From contig NC_084483.1 in the NCBI RefSeq assembly GCF_030035675.1, positions 4,607,501-4,671,500 of the forward strand: 64,000 nt of DNA, read 5' to 3'. This document shows positions 1-10,662 of this stretch, in pieces. Both the position numbers and the translations under genes were made by a program. Position 1 is the stretch's first letter. Each line of letters opens with the position of its first letter. Source of the DNA: Rhineura floridana (Eukaryota > Chordata > Lepidosauria > Squamata > Rhineuridae). The notes beneath the pieces are model-generated. The model was not told the origin of the DNA, did no database searches, and saw only the letters and a list, made by a program, of their open reading frames with translations.

Positions 1-430
1 CAATCCATTCTCAGCAAGCTTGCACAGGATCCCATTTCTTACCTCCCGGATTAAAAACCAGATAAATTCCTTAATAGGCAAAAAACCTTACGGTTTAAGA
101 ACATAGCTATAGCCCACAGATATTTCTATCAAAGTTTTAAAAGCAAGGAAATTGGGCAGCTATAGTGAATGCACCAATATCTCAATATCTGAGATATTAT
201 ACTGACCTTAATGGAAATGGAGTGCCTTTAAGTCAAGCCCGACTTATGGCGACCCTATGAATAGGGTTTTCATGGTAAGCAGTATTCAGAGAGGGTTTGC
301 CATTGCCTCCTACAAATTTGTAAAAATGCAAACACAATTTGGGTTGGTCTTTCACAGTCCAGTCGTGTAGCTTGGAAGAATTTGGTAACATGTGCCTCTG
401 AGCATATGGTGAGTGGTGGCAACACCTGCA
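1..430 (+). repeat. Unnamed interspersed repeat, copy A
   Basis: This stretch matches three other places in the window (about 880-3225 on the minus strand, 31840-32290 and 54740-54970). All share a head reading AATAGGCAAAAAACCTT, then a block near GGGCAGCTATAGTGAATG, then TTTGGGTTGGTCTTTCACAG, then GTGAGTGGTGGCAACACCTG. Copy A begins at about 85 and stops after the last block. It carries no open frame that I can tie to a known protein. A short Bov-B-type tail is inserted at about 205-310. I do not recognise the family, and its class (DNA transposon, LTR-like or other) is unresolved. Confidence 0.7.
205..310 (-). repeat. Bov-B LINE/SINE 3' tail inserted in copy A
   Basis: The sequence contains GACTTATGGCGACCCTATGA and GGGTTTTCATGGTAAGCAGT. 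This is the reverse complement of the 3' end shared by reptile Bov-B LINEs and the SINEs they mobilise. It interrupts the surrounding repeat exactly where the other copies read straight through from the ATATTGTACTG block to the ACAAATTTGT block, so it is a later insertion. It is too short to say whether a LINE or a SINE was inserted. Confidence 0.75.
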
Positions 431-879
431 GTCAGTCCAAATAACAGAAACAAGACATGTGCTGTGCTGATCTTGTTTTAGCAGGGAGGAAGCAACAATA
501 TTAAAACAGTTGATTTAGTTCAGATAGTCCCTTTTGAATATGTTTGATTTACTTTGCAATTTTAGTGAAGTTTCACATAGTAAATCATTTTCTTTTGTGT
601 CTGTTTCTGTGAATATGTGAAGTACAGCAACACCTTTCCTTAAGTGGAGTAATTTACACATAGCAGGCTAAAAACATGCATCTTGAGCAGGCGAAGTTAA
701 TTTTTTCCCAACAGCTAGAGCCATTGCTTAAGTAGGAACATATTGTAATCAGTCTGATTTTACATCCAACTGCAGTTTCAGATTCAACTATTAATGTGCC
801 CAAAATAGAAATAGAGCATAACCTCCAGTTTGAAACATGAAAGGTTGCCTTCACCATCATATGGCATTTACCAATAAAA
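431..879. other. No gene or repeat recognised
   Basis: AT-rich sequence between two copies of the unnamed repeat. I see no open frame of interest, RNA gene or named element. The right end, near 860-890, may hold the true end of copy B, but the boundary cannot be set by eye. Confidence 0.5.
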
Positions 880-1174
880 AGGCTTTGGAATTAATAAAAA
901 TAATTTTGACACAGATTTCTAGGATGAATAATGAGAGAAATATTATTTTCTAGGCTAGATTCTCTGTAGAGACAGTAGTAACACAGAAAAGAAGCAAAGT
1001 AAGAAGAACATCAACAAACACAAAAATGTAATTCTCCATCTTTGGAGATGGCAGGTGTTGCCACCACTCACCATATGCTCAGAGGCCCATGTTACAAAAT
1101 TCTTCCAAGCTACACAGGAAGTGGATTGGACTGTGAAAGACCAACCCAAACTGTGTTTGCATTTTGACAAATTT

Positions 1175-3053
1175 TTTTTTTTTTTTCAATAATTTTTATT
1201 CAGATTTTCATAAAACATACAAGACAAAATCATAAAACATTCAAAGACAAAAAACAAAATCAAAAATAGTTAAACAAAAAGAAAAAAAGAAAAAAAAAAC
1301 AAAAATAAAAAATAAAGAGTAAAATATTGACTTCCCATTTGTCAAAGATCAAATCAGTTATAAGTCTATAATATATAACAATCCTGTCTCTTAAGTCATA
1401 TTATAAAATCACTTTCCTCCAGTAGTTATCTTACTTAATCATCAAATCTCATAAACATTACTTTATTCTTTCCACAAAAAGTCAAAGAGAGGTTTCAATT
1501 CTTTAAGAAATATATCTATCAATTTTTTTTTCCAGATAAGCATATCGATTAATCCATCTCATTACTAATTATGATAATCTTATTGTCATAACCATAGTCA
1601 AAATAAACATTTCAATTAATCCATCACATCAGAATCTGTTAGGTTCAATAATTTCAGTAGCCATTGTTCTATTATCTCTATTAGTTCCATTTTCCATCTT
1701 CCATCTTCAGTAGTCTTGTTAAGTCCAGTAATTTCAATATCCAATCTTCCATTATCAGTATTCCATAATAATCTTGCTGTCAAAGCCATAGTCATATAGT
1801 AAGAGTCTGATGGGGATTACCTCTATCCCAAATATTTTCTTGCCATCCATTCTGAATAGGTTGCTGAAATACTGCTGTAAAATCATATCTCTGTTCTTTT
1901 TTTCAAAATACACTGGGTCATCTCTTAAAAGTTTTTCCATTGTCACATGGCTGCAGATAATTCCATAGATTTTCTCTATATTGGGCTCCATCACATCATT
2001 CCAGTCCAGAAGATTATCCATGCCATTGATAACTTTATCTCTAGAATCTTCATTCATTTCTTCAGAGATAACATTGAGTTCCAAACAATAGATTTTATTT
2101 CTAAAGTCCATAGACTCCAAATCTTGTTCCTGTTCCACGTTGGTTCCAATCTCCGGGATCTCCTCTCTCACAGGGACCCCTATTCCAGTCTCCAGGGTCG
2201 CCTCTCTCACAGGGACCCCTGTTCCAATCTCCGGGGTCTCCTCTCTCACAGGGACCCCTTCCAGGGTCACCTCTCTCACAGGGACCCTTATATCTTTAAT
2301 CTCCTGCTTCATTTTACTCAATTCAATTTTCATTATCTCAATCTCATCCATTATTTTCTGAAACATAGTTATTTCCAGATTTTCAGCCACTTTCTTAATT
2401 GCCATTTTAAAAGAAAAATATAGGAAAACCACTTCTTATTTCAGCAACAATTGGGTTAATACTCCAAACTTGGTGACATCACAGTATAAACAGAGCAGAC
2501 AGCCTTATCTCTCCAATAGTTAAGTAAACAAAATGCAGTTCCCAGGATCGAAACAATTAATGGCAATCGTCAAGAAACAGATTCGTCAAAATAAAATAGA
2601 CCAAAAAGAGAGTAGTCTCAAAACAGTATAATATTTTTCAAAATAAAAATCTGGAATAGAAATCCCTCTTCTGTGTATATCTTTAGAATGCAAATCCAGG
2701 ACAGCTTTTTGCAACAAAAACAGAGATAAGCTATTAATTAGTGCGTAGCAGAGAGAAGTTATGGCTCCCCAGTGAGATGTCAAAAACTGATCAATCTGGC
2801 AAATCTCTTTTAAACAGCAACAATTTAAGTCAAGTAAAAGAAAAATATAGAAAGAAGGGTGCTTGCCTGTTAATGCGTTCTCTCTTAGAAGATAAGGTGA
2901 ACGTTCGCTTTATCAGATAGAGCTTGCTGTTAAAAATCCGTCCCACCTTCGTCGGCTGGACCTCGTCCCATAAATTAATGAGATCTGGTCGTCCCAACAA
3001 AAATAGGCTTTGAGGTTAATCTCTTCGTTTCTCCCTACCCGGGAGAAGTTTAA
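1175..3053 (-). mobile_element. ORF1-only L1-like (HAL1-like) retrotransposon
   Basis: A 1.88-kb insertion with a poly(A) tail (a T run at 1175-1186 on the plus strand), about 620 bp of 5' leader, one 225-codon frame and about 570 bp of A-rich 3' sequence. GCATTTTGACAAATTT is present on both sides (1159-1174 and 3054-3069), a perfect 16-bp target-site duplication as expected from target-primed reverse transcription. No endonuclease or reverse transcriptase frame is present, so it must have been moved in trans, presumably by an L1. The architecture resembles the half-L1 (HAL1) elements of mammals. The perfect duplication and intact frame suggest a recent insertion. Confidence 0.8.
1755..2432 (-). 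CDS. L1 ORF1-like protein of the ORF1-only element
   Basis: A 225-residue frame; a start at Met10 (MAIKKVAENLE) would give 216 residues. Residues 20-46 are rich in E, K, I and M in heptad-like spacing, suggesting a short coiled coil (MDEIEIMKIELSKMKQEIKD). Residues 50-97 hold four imperfect copies of a VPVREETPEIG-type motif. The C-terminal half (about 100-225), including NKIYCLELNV, EKIYGIICSHV and RDMILQQYFSNLF, is charged and looks like the RNA-binding half of reptile L1 ORF1 proteins. ORF1 proteins coat LINE RNA as trimers. The assignment is from general pattern, not a database match. No ORF2 follows. Confidence 0.6.
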   Translation of the reverse strand: MVFLYFSFKMAIKKVAENLEITMFQKIMDEIEIMKIELSKMKQEIKDIRVPVREVTLEGVPVREETPEIGTGVPVREATLETGIGVPVREEIPEIGTNVEQEQDLESMDFRNKIYCLELNVISEEMNEDSRDKVINGMDNLLDWNDVMEPNIEKIYGIICSHVTMEKLLRDDPVYFEKKNRDMILQQYFSNLFRMDGKKIFGIEVIPIRLLLYDYGFDSKIIMEY

Positions 3054-3225
3054 GCATTTTGACAAATTTGTAGGGCCGTACAATATCTCAGAGAGGAGGT
3101 CAGGTCTCCTGCTCCCCTGGTGCATTCACTCTAGTTGCCCAACTTCCCTGCTTTTTAAACTTTGATAGAAATACCTGTTGGCTATATCTATGTTCTTAAA
3201 CTGCAAGGTTTTTTGCCTATTAGTG

Positions 3226-3941
3226 AATTTGTATTTGGCTTTGACCTATTTGTTGTTGTTATTAAGAAGGATTCCATGCATCACTTTGTTTCAACCAGCT
3301 GCTCTACTTAATTCTTTCGGACAAGTCAAGAACTGTCTTCTCCTATGGGCATTATCATGACACATGGGAAAATAATGGATGCTGCAGTCTGTAGCCAATC
3401 AGCATGAGACTCAGGTTGCTCTGCCCAGCTGTGCTGCCCACTCTCTCGTTTCCATTTTGGTGTCACCGTTGCTTATTCCCTGCCTCTTGCTGTTTATGAC
3501 TTGGTTTCACATTTTCCATCAGCAACAAACACTGTTCCCATGTTTCCCATTTGGTGTATATAGCCTTGTAAAACATATTGGATATTTTTAATCAGCCCAG
3601 TGTTGACACGCTGATGGATTTCACAAGCTAAGCCAGAACAGACTTAATTAAAGCATGGATAGGAGACCTTTAAAAAGCATGGTAAATCAGTGTATGACAA
3701 GGTCTTGTTTCTGAACTGGATTTAGAAAGCTTGAGCAAATTCCTAGAATTTAAAGTTTTCATTGCTAGGTTGATGTACACAGTTCTTGTCATTTTAATTC
3801 CAGAGACTAAGAGTAGATCTGACCAGTCATTCAGCCTGAAAATGAAATTTTCTTTTGTTGGAGGAACTGCCCCACAAGATATGGCTATGATAAACTCTTC
3901 ACACCATAATCAAGTTTACCCAGGGGCTCAAATAAGGGAAG
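3226..3941. other. No gene recognised
   Basis: Mostly AT-rich unique sequence. Short frames are present but show no conserved family, splice-bounded coding pattern or named repeat that I can support. Confidence 0.5.
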
Positions 3942-4128
3942 CAGGGCCGGTTCTAAAGGGCGGCCAGGTGGGGCACTGGCCCGAGGGCCCCTGGAGACTG
4001 AAGCGGGGGGATAGCGGGGGGATGGCAGGCGGCTCTGAAGCTCCTGTCCTGCGATCTGCGGAAGGGAGGTGGAGGGGCCCACGGCAAGCTGGTGCCCAAG
4101 GGCCCAGGCATGCCTGGAGCTGGCCCTG
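3942..4128. mobile_element. GC-rich MITE with CAGGGCC termini
   Basis: The stretch is strikingly GC-rich compared with the DNA around it. It begins CAGGGCCGGTTC and ends with the inverse of CAGGGCCAGCTC, giving 12-bp terminal inverted repeats with two mismatches. It abuts the middle of a hAT-type MITE that is missing its left half, so it probably inserted into that element. A clear target-site duplication is not visible. The superfamily is therefore uncertain. Confidence 0.5.
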
Positions 4129-4213
4129 CCCATCAGCCTCAGCCAGCATTGCTAATGGTCAGGAAAGATGTGGTCCAACAACATCTGGAGGTACACTGGT
4201 TGGGAAAGGCTGC
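4129..4213. mobile_element. Right half of a hAT-type MITE (CAGCCTTTCCCAACC family)
   Basis: Contains CATCAGCCTCAGCCAGCATT, GGTCCAACAACATCTGGAGG and ends ACTGGTTGGGAAAGGCTG. It matches the right part of the complete copies at 7619-7755 and 44482-44607. The left arm has been replaced by the GC-rich element. Confidence 0.75.
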
Positions 4214-4955
4214 CTTAGAGCTTCCCCTCACCCCATGCAACTACTAAGCTCTCCTTTCACTTCCCCAAACCCATTTCTGAAGCCATTTCTCTCTGCTATT
4301 CTAAAATCCCACTTGCACGTTTTCACCTGCACCTTCATGTCATAATTTCACAAAATGGAAAAAAAATAGCCCCTGAATCGGACAAATGTAGGTCCTGAGC
4401 TAGATACTAAATTGCGCTTTTCATTATTGGCTTTTACCTCAAGTGGCTGGGATTTCTAATGGATTAAGGTTTATTGGTAGCATTTCTTAAGAAGCATTAC
4501 TAATTTGGGGACATTTCCAATGAACACTAATTATAGATATCCACCATTATTTGGCTTATTAATAAAAGGAATTATGCTCAAATATAGATGACTTTTAGAA
4601 AAATCTAAACTAGAATAATATGTTTTATCTGGTTGAATCCCAGGGACTGGAGAACAACTTGGGGTGCATACATAAGAGATCACAATATGTAGATTACTTA
4701 TCCCTCAATGCCATTAACTAGCTGCAATACTTGCAAGAGTGGATCTTGTGAAAAGTCTCTTTCTCTATTGGCAGCTCACTTGGCTTGTCCTGGACACTGA
4801 GAAAGAGGCTTCTGTTTTTCAGAGCCCAGCATGGGAAGACAGCAAGGAGCAAAGGTGGAGAGCAATTTCTTCTCCCATTGGCCCTTGCTGTGGGTGGGGG
4901 GAGAAGCTAAAGAGGAGAAGATGTAGGCCAGATGGGGAACCAGATGTTTCCCATC
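4214..4955. other. No gene or repeat recognised
   Basis: Mixed-composition unique sequence with no recognisable coding exon or transposon. Confidence 0.45.
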
Positions 4956-4959
4956 CCTG

Positions 4960-5070
4960 ACGTATGGAATTTTATGAGGATAGATTAGGCTGAGAAATTA
5001 TGACAGGCCCAAGGTTACCCAGTGAACTGTACTGCCCAGCAGAGAATTGAACCTTGGTCAGATATTACTC
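4960..5070 (-). repeat. MIR/CORE-type SINE fragment
   Basis: On the minus strand it reads as a diverged tRNA-SINE body: GGTTCAATTCTCTGC (like a B box and its flank), then TTCACTGGGTAACCTTGGGC, then TCTCAGCCTAATCTATCCTC. The same order occurs in the better copy at 22597-22800. It is old, and the tRNA head is mostly gone. Confidence 0.5.
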
Positions 5071-5655
5071 CTAGTCTCTTGCGGATTGGTAATTCAGGGG
5101 AAAAGTCAGGGCTTGTATCTAATGTTCTGTCTAAATGGGAACACGTTTTGCCCTAGCATTTGAGCACAAATGTGAGGGACATCTCTTTCACCCTTCCCTC
5201 TGAAAACCCATCACAGCTAAATTGTACCAAAGGTATCCATGGCTTTCATTGGCATTCACCATTGATTGCTGCCATCTAATGAAAAAAATTGACTGACAGC
5301 CCCATCCACAGCAAGCCAGTTAAACCAAAGAACTTGGACTAAGCTGGTTTTCATCCAGTTATTTAGGATTTAACAACCTGCTCCTATGCAGGATTGCCTA
5401 AGTGCATTGAAATTGGGATGCAAGTTGCATAGTTGAATTGCTTTAAGGTGGGGGGAAGGTAGCACTGAGTGATTTGGGGAGCAACAGGATAATTAAGTTG
5501 CAAGTGACACAGGACATTTACACTTAGGTTTGGGGGAGAAAGGAGAGAACAGTGAGTGTGGTAAAGTTTCAAAGATACCAGCTCTTCATTGTTACTGGCA
5601 TCTCCCCATCTGGGCTGTTAATAAGTCTTTAGACTCAATAGCAACCTTTGCTAAA
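5071..5655. other. No gene or repeat recognised
   Basis: No supported feature. A few short frames occur by chance. Confidence 0.4.
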
Positions 5656-5762
5656 CTTGTGCCCCCAGATGTTTGTGACTACAACTTGAATCAGCCGCAG
5701 CTAGCATGGTAGGTGCAATCCAAAACTTCTGGAGGGCACCAGGTTGTCAAAGACTGCTCTAC
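5656..5762. mobile_element. Diverged hAT-type foldback MITE
   Basis: Left arm TTGTGCCCCCAGATGTTTGT and right arm ACTTCTGGAGGGCACCAGGT are inverted relatives, with a GACTACAACTTGAATCAGCC centre. This is a decayed copy of the ACTACAACTCCCATCAGCC foldback group abundant in lizard genomes. No clean target duplication was found. Confidence 0.55.
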
Positions 5763-7618
5763 AGTTATGTGAACACTAATTGCTGCCTTAGCAATTGTAA
5801 CAGCAAAACTAAATGAGTGCTTTTCTTCCTACTGTTTCTTTCAAGTCATGAAATTTGCCCATTGCAGCACAGTTATAATTTTAATGCTGAAATGACAATC
5901 ATTTGACTCTTATACAAAGCATCATCTGTTTGGCCTGCTTGTAAGTGGAAGGGGAAATTCTCAACAGTTCCAAAACATCATCAGTTTTTTCTGATGGTTT
6001 GTCTTGAACAAGCTGTTTAGTTCCACATAGCCTTGATGTGCATTAAGGCAGCAGGGGAAGAGAAGCCTAACATTTATCTATGGTAAACGGCAACACTGAG
6101 GCAGGATTATTCAGATGCTGAGAAAGAAGACGGAGAAGAATTAGTTGGCTGAATTGTTTTTGCTATTTATACATACATACATACAAAACCTGTTTTTGAC
6201 ACTTGCAAAGGCCAAAATACCCTTTATACACAAATACACTTTGTAAATATTTATTCAAATGTTCAAAGTATACAATGAGAAAAACAACATATATAACATC
6301 CCCATCCTCAAATACACGTTTTTGAACCCCAACGGTTTATTTGTCTATGGAAAAGCAACTTCAAGTAAGGGTAATTTAGAATGAAGAATTTGCAGCAGGG
6401 AGGCTTTGTAACCCTTTCCCTGCCAATGATAGTTCCACTCCAAATCACTCTCCAAGCAACTCCATCATTACCACCATCACCCCTGGTTCCAGATGTGTGT
6501 TAACCCTCACATATATGAGTCTTTCTGAAGAGCACTTTGATCTTGAATAAATCCAGTTTAAATCAATGGAGCAAATTAATTGCAATTAAGTCCCAGTACA
6601 TTTTTTAAGATAGGGCTCCTCTCACAACTAGTTTTGCTGGACTGTAACAGAAAGACAGATAATTGTCAGGGGAAAAAATTAGAGAGGAGGAAAATTTGTT
6701 CTAAAACTTTGTTTGGGGGTGTGGGCAAAGCTATATTGTTTTTTCCTGCTAAATTGTTTTATCCTACTCTTAAGTCTTATAGTAGAAAATCTGGACTGTT
6801 TTTTGCAGTTGTTCATTAATTTTATTAACTCCTTTGTAAGTCACTTAAATTTATAAAGAAATGCAAGACATAAATGTTTAAAATTAATAATTAAATACTC
6901 AAAAATAATTTTTGTACAGACTTTCCTATCTAGAGCTGGACTGAAAACCCCATGATATATAAAGATATATTTTCCACCTTTTTTTGGTTCTTGTACAAAT
7001 CACTTAACACAGCAGGACAAAGTTTAACAACAGTGTTTAGCTGGGCTGAAAATTCAACTGTTTGAACAATATTCTAAAGATTCATTTCTATCTCCAACCA
7101 AGAACTGGAATGGGCTGTTTGATGCTGAAGAATGCTGGAGATGTCTCTGCAGATCAGTTCTTCAGTTAAGGCCTCTGGATGAACTTGAGCCAGCCACTCT
7201 CTGTCAACCTATCCTGTCAACCTATCCTGTCTCCCAGTGTTATTATGAGAATAAAATGGGATACAGGGCCGGAGGATCTTAAAGGCGAGGGTGTAGTTGT
7301 CTGGGACTTAGACCCCTTACTTTTTTGGGAGTAGGGACCTACGTCTCCAGCATCCTGCAAGTCAATCAGCATGAGAGGGGAGTTCTTCCTCGTCCTTTCC
7401 TACTGATTGAAGCCAATCAGAGTGAAAGGAGGTGAGTCAGCCACTGAGAAGACCCTTTTCAGTAGCTAACACTCTCCCCTTTCATGCTTATTAGTTCTTA
7501 GGGATGTCTGTTGTTGTGGAGAAGAATTAACAAGGATCTCATTCTTAACCCCATAGCAAAAAAGGGGTGTGTGGCTGTGACCATCATGAAGATACCCTGT
7601 ACTTTTGAATTTGCCACT
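5763..7618. other. No gene; minor repeats only
   Basis: Contains a short (ATAC)n run at about 6166-6184. At 7200-7290 there is a likely old SINE or L2 3' end (ATTATGAGAATAAAATGGGA). The rest shows nothing I can name. Confidence 0.45.
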
Positions 7619-7755
7619 AAGCCTTTCCCAACCAGTGTGCCTCCAGATGTTGTTGGACCACAACTCCCATCAGCCTCAGCCAGCATTGCCAATGGTCAGG
7701 AAAGATGGGAGTTGTGGTCCAACAACATCTGGAGGCACACTGGTTGGGAAAGGCT
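7619..7755. mobile_element. hAT-type foldback MITE, full copy
   Basis: The arms GTGTGCCTCCAGATGTTGTT and its inverse near the right end, both flanked by GCCTTTCCCAACC, form a long imperfect hairpin around a CATTGCCAATGGTCAGG loop. It is the same family as 44482-44607, which shows an 8-bp target duplication. The duplication of this copy is no longer recognisable. Confidence 0.8.
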
Positions 7756-8059
7756 GGAAGGATACAAATGTAACACATACTCAGTATTTATAATACTGGC
7801 CTACCTTATAACAGTTGCTGAGATAATGAATGTGAAGTGTTCAGTGCATTTAGGAAAAGTGATGCATTATTATTACTGACAGGTATTGCACATCAAATTG
7901 AAAAATGCTGGAACAGAGGATCACACTGTTATGTCCTCTTCTGCCTCAGGAGAACAAACTCACAAGACAGCAGCAATGAGGGGAGTCAAAGAGGAAGTGA
8001 GAGAATAAGAAAAGTGTGGCAAGAATATCTGCCTTGTCAATATAATTTTTATCCTCCCC

Positions 8060-8520
8060 CTCCTCCTTTATTAACTACCCTTCACCCATTGGTCCCGGGG
8101 TGGGTTGCAATAATTTTAAAATACGACATTAAAAACAATTTAAAAATAACCTACAATCCCCAAATAGGGTGGGTCCTAAAAATACATGTCTCAGGTGTCA
8201 AAGGCCAGGGTAAAGAGGTGTGTCTTCAGCATTCACCTACAACTGTACAGTGAAGTTGCCAGATGCACCTGAGTGGGGAGGGAGTACCACAATTTAGGGG
8301 CTGCCACAGAGAAGGCCCTCTCCTGGGCAACCCACCCCCTGAGCTTCTGAGGGCACAGAACCACCAAAATGGCCCCATCTGCTGATCTCAACCTCTGAGA
8401 GGGTCTGTAGGGAAGGAGGGGGTCTTTGGGATATATCAGACCTAAGTCATTTAGGGCTTTATACGCTATCACGAGCACCTTAAATCAGACTCAGAAATGA
8501 ACTGGCAACCAATATGACAA
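8060..8520 (-). mobile_element. L2-type LINE fragment (3' end of reverse transcriptase ORF)
   Basis: On the minus strand the frame 8233-8478 translates to segments such as VIAYKALNDLG, LRSADGA and FSVAAPKLWYSLP. These are diagnostic of the C-terminal end of L2-family polymerases. The piece is 5' truncated, and lower coordinates hold 3' UTR sequence. Identity to the young copies looks low, so it is an old insertion. Confidence 0.75.
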
Positions 8521-8742
8521 CCGCTTTCACTTGGAAAGTCAGTGTAATTAAAAACTTAATTTAAAATAAGCTGTATGCCTGTACTTACTGCCACGAGCAG
8601 TTTAGGCTAGGAGCATCTTTCCTACTGGTCTGAGGGTGCTGTGTATTGTTGCACTTTATCATAGTTTACAAACATTTCTTCTGGCTTGATATCTGCTTTA
8701 GAATAACCCACATTGGCTGGCTGCATGGGTGAAAGAATATGG

Positions 8743-9019
8743 CTAGAGTCCCCAATGTGCCTCAGGCACCCCCTGATCCTACCAGAGCTTTACTGAGGTT
8801 TTGGGAGGGAAGGATGAGGAGGGGGTTGCCTGTGTGTGTGTGTTCTCTGTGTTTTATTTGTTTGGGGATATAGGATTTTCCCCCCCTTGCTTGTTTGTGG
8901 AGGGGCGTTCTGAGCATCACCAGTTTTTCTGCTTTGAAATGAGTATTTTGTGTTGCCTAGAACAGTTTCTAAGGATTTCCAAATGTAACCCTGTGCCTCA
9001 AAAGGTTGGGGATTCCTGG
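8743..9019. mobile_element. Possible Charlie-like hAT fragment
   Basis: Ends read AGAGTCCCCAATGTGCCTCA and CTCAAAAGGTTGGGGATTCC, roughly inverted and like the CAGGGGTCCCCAACC termini of Charlie-type hAT MITEs. The flanking 8-mers agree only in part. A related right end (AAAAGGTTGGCAACCCCTGG) occurs near 10892-10911. Tentative. Confidence 0.35.
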
Positions 9020-9287
9020 AACACAGAACAGCTTTTTTTGTGCATTATTTTTACTGGAGGTGGAGACTTGACAGACATTATAGGTTTGTTTGAATTTGTT
9101 CAGCCACTAACTATGTCTTGAGACTCCCAGGGAAACTATGGCCTATTCAACAGACACATTAGCGAGCATCATTCTCAAGTGCTGTGCCCACCGGCCTTTC
9201 TGCTTTGGGAGCAGTCCAATTAGACACTTGAGGACTAGATCCCCAGCTACAACTTCTGCTTTTGTGTAGCACTATAAGGTCACAGTC

Positions 9288-9342
9288 TTTTATTATTATT
9301 ATTATTATTGTCTTTATTTATACCCCGCCATCCTTCCAAAAT
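9288..9342 (-). repeat. L2-type 3' tail with (ATT)n
   Basis: A (TTA)n run is followed by TTTATACCCCGCCATCCTTC, the reverse complement of the GGCGGGGTATAAA motif at the 3' end of many reptile L2/CR1 LINEs. Only the last few tens of bases are present. Confidence 0.6.
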
Positions 9343-10067
9343 TGGACCTTATCTGTATATTAATAGTTCATGAGAGAATAACCCGACACATCTTTCATTG
9401 CTTTGGGTCCTTCTCTATTTGCCAAAGCAACAAGATTGATGTGGCAACTGGCTGCAGAGTGTAACAGACTCCCTGACTCCCCCCCCTTTCTAAAAAAAAG
9501 AAAGTACATTTCATATTGAATCAGCACCTTGATATGATGGCATGACAGCAGAGGGTGGGGGGATGCTAGCTGACTATGTTTTGTTTCTGTCTTCACACAG
9601 CCACTGACAGAAATAAACATGCCGGCACTGTCTAATTTATTTGATGTATAACACGTTTTGCCAGGATGAATACCAGCAGACAGTGCCATGTCTCTGCTGC
9701 CTAAACCCACTTCTGACATGTGTCAGCTCATAGGAGACAATAAGCACTTTTGACACAGAGATAGATGTCTTATCTTAAGCTGCCTAACAGTTGCCTTCCT
9801 AAACAAGTGCAGTGACAGAATTTTCAACTGAAACTTGGAATATAAAGGAGCCAGCGTTACAATTATTGCAGCAGGACTTTTCTGTTATAGGAATCTCATA
9901 GTCTGTATAGTTCAACAAGGGTACTTCTTTTTATAACTATTAATAAATAATAAAATATTTAAATATCATGTTAGTATCTAAAATTATTTCCAATATATAT
10001 TTAATGAACCCTCATCCGAGTTTAGCTTTCTACTAATTAAACTGGGGCATTCAGACCTACAACTGGC
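9343..10067. other. No gene recognised
   Basis: AT-rich unique sequence without a supported feature. A 119-codon frame at 9360-9719 on the minus strand has no recognisable family and lies beside a LINE tail. Confidence 0.4.
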
Positions 10068-10450
10068 TAGGGATGGAAAGACATCTCAATTTCAGTCCTC
10101 TCAGTTCCTCACATTTCTAATGTTAAATTCAGTTCTCTACATTTCCGCAGTAATCTGTGAATTTACAAAAAAAATCCTCATGAAAATTCTCCACCATATT
10201 AGTGCACATTTCTCCAAATAAACACATTTTTGTGGGCAGTTATGACAAAGGTACGCATTTTTACAAGCCATTTCTCATCAGATCATACCTTTTTGCATGT
10301 GATTTTCACTCATATATTTTTATGCACACTTTCCCCTCATACATGCATTTTTGTTAAAAATGTTTAGATGGCAAACTGCACCCCAAAATTCTAATAAATG
10401 AGAATTTTGAAGGATGTTTTGGTTCTCATATTCTTTCATATTCTTTTAAT
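10068..10450. mobile_element. AT-rich hAT-type MITE, copy 1
   Basis: Starts TAGGGATGGAAAGACATCTC and is followed by AT-rich sequence with repeated CATTTTT runs. It resembles the copies at 24048-24318 and 56486-56852. The third copy has an inverted right end and a near-perfect 8-bp target duplication, which supports hAT. The right end of this copy is not clear. Confidence 0.55.
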
Positions 10451-10510
10451 TGAATCATACGGATCCCCATGCGTGCAAGAGGCTAAGAGATGCTTTTGAG
10501 AGTGCAGTGA

Positions 10511-10546
10511 GTTGTGTGTGTGTGTGTGCGAGAGAGTGAGTGTAGT
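10511..10546. repeat. (GT)n/(GA)n microsatellite
   Basis: A short GT run passing into GAGAGA. Confidence 0.8.
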
Positions 10547-10618
10547 GGGGTAACCTTAAATATTTTTCCTGGTACTAGGGAATGCTTCCTATTGTTATTA
10601 GACAGCAACCGCATCATA

Positions 10619-10660
<42 letters not shown>

Positions 10661-10662
10661 GG
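10619..10662. repeat. (GT)n(GA)n microsatellite
   Basis: About ten GT units followed by about eleven GA units. Confidence 0.9.

Larger units (their letters stand above)
880..3225 (-). repeat. Unnamed interspersed repeat, copy B, split by a retrotransposon
   Basis: On the minus strand this runs from the AATAGGCAAAAAACC head (right end, about 3225) through the shared blocks to the tail near 880. It matches copy C at 31840-32290 along its whole length. It is cut between 1175 and 3053 by an L1-like insertion flanked by identical 16-bp copies of host sequence. With the insert removed the repeat is about 470 bp. The right part keeps the GAGGTCAGGTCTCCTGCTCC block also seen in copies C and D. Confidence 0.75.

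Noticed and set aside
3731-4345. A 204-codon frame
   Set aside because: It runs through the GC-rich MITE and a hAT MITE fragment; the low stop density comes from base composition.
7511-7879. A 122-codon frame
   Set aside because: It crosses both arms of the foldback MITE and has no conserved family.
9360-9719. A 119-codon minus-strand gene
   Set aside because: No recognisable domain, no splice context, and it adjoins a LINE tail.
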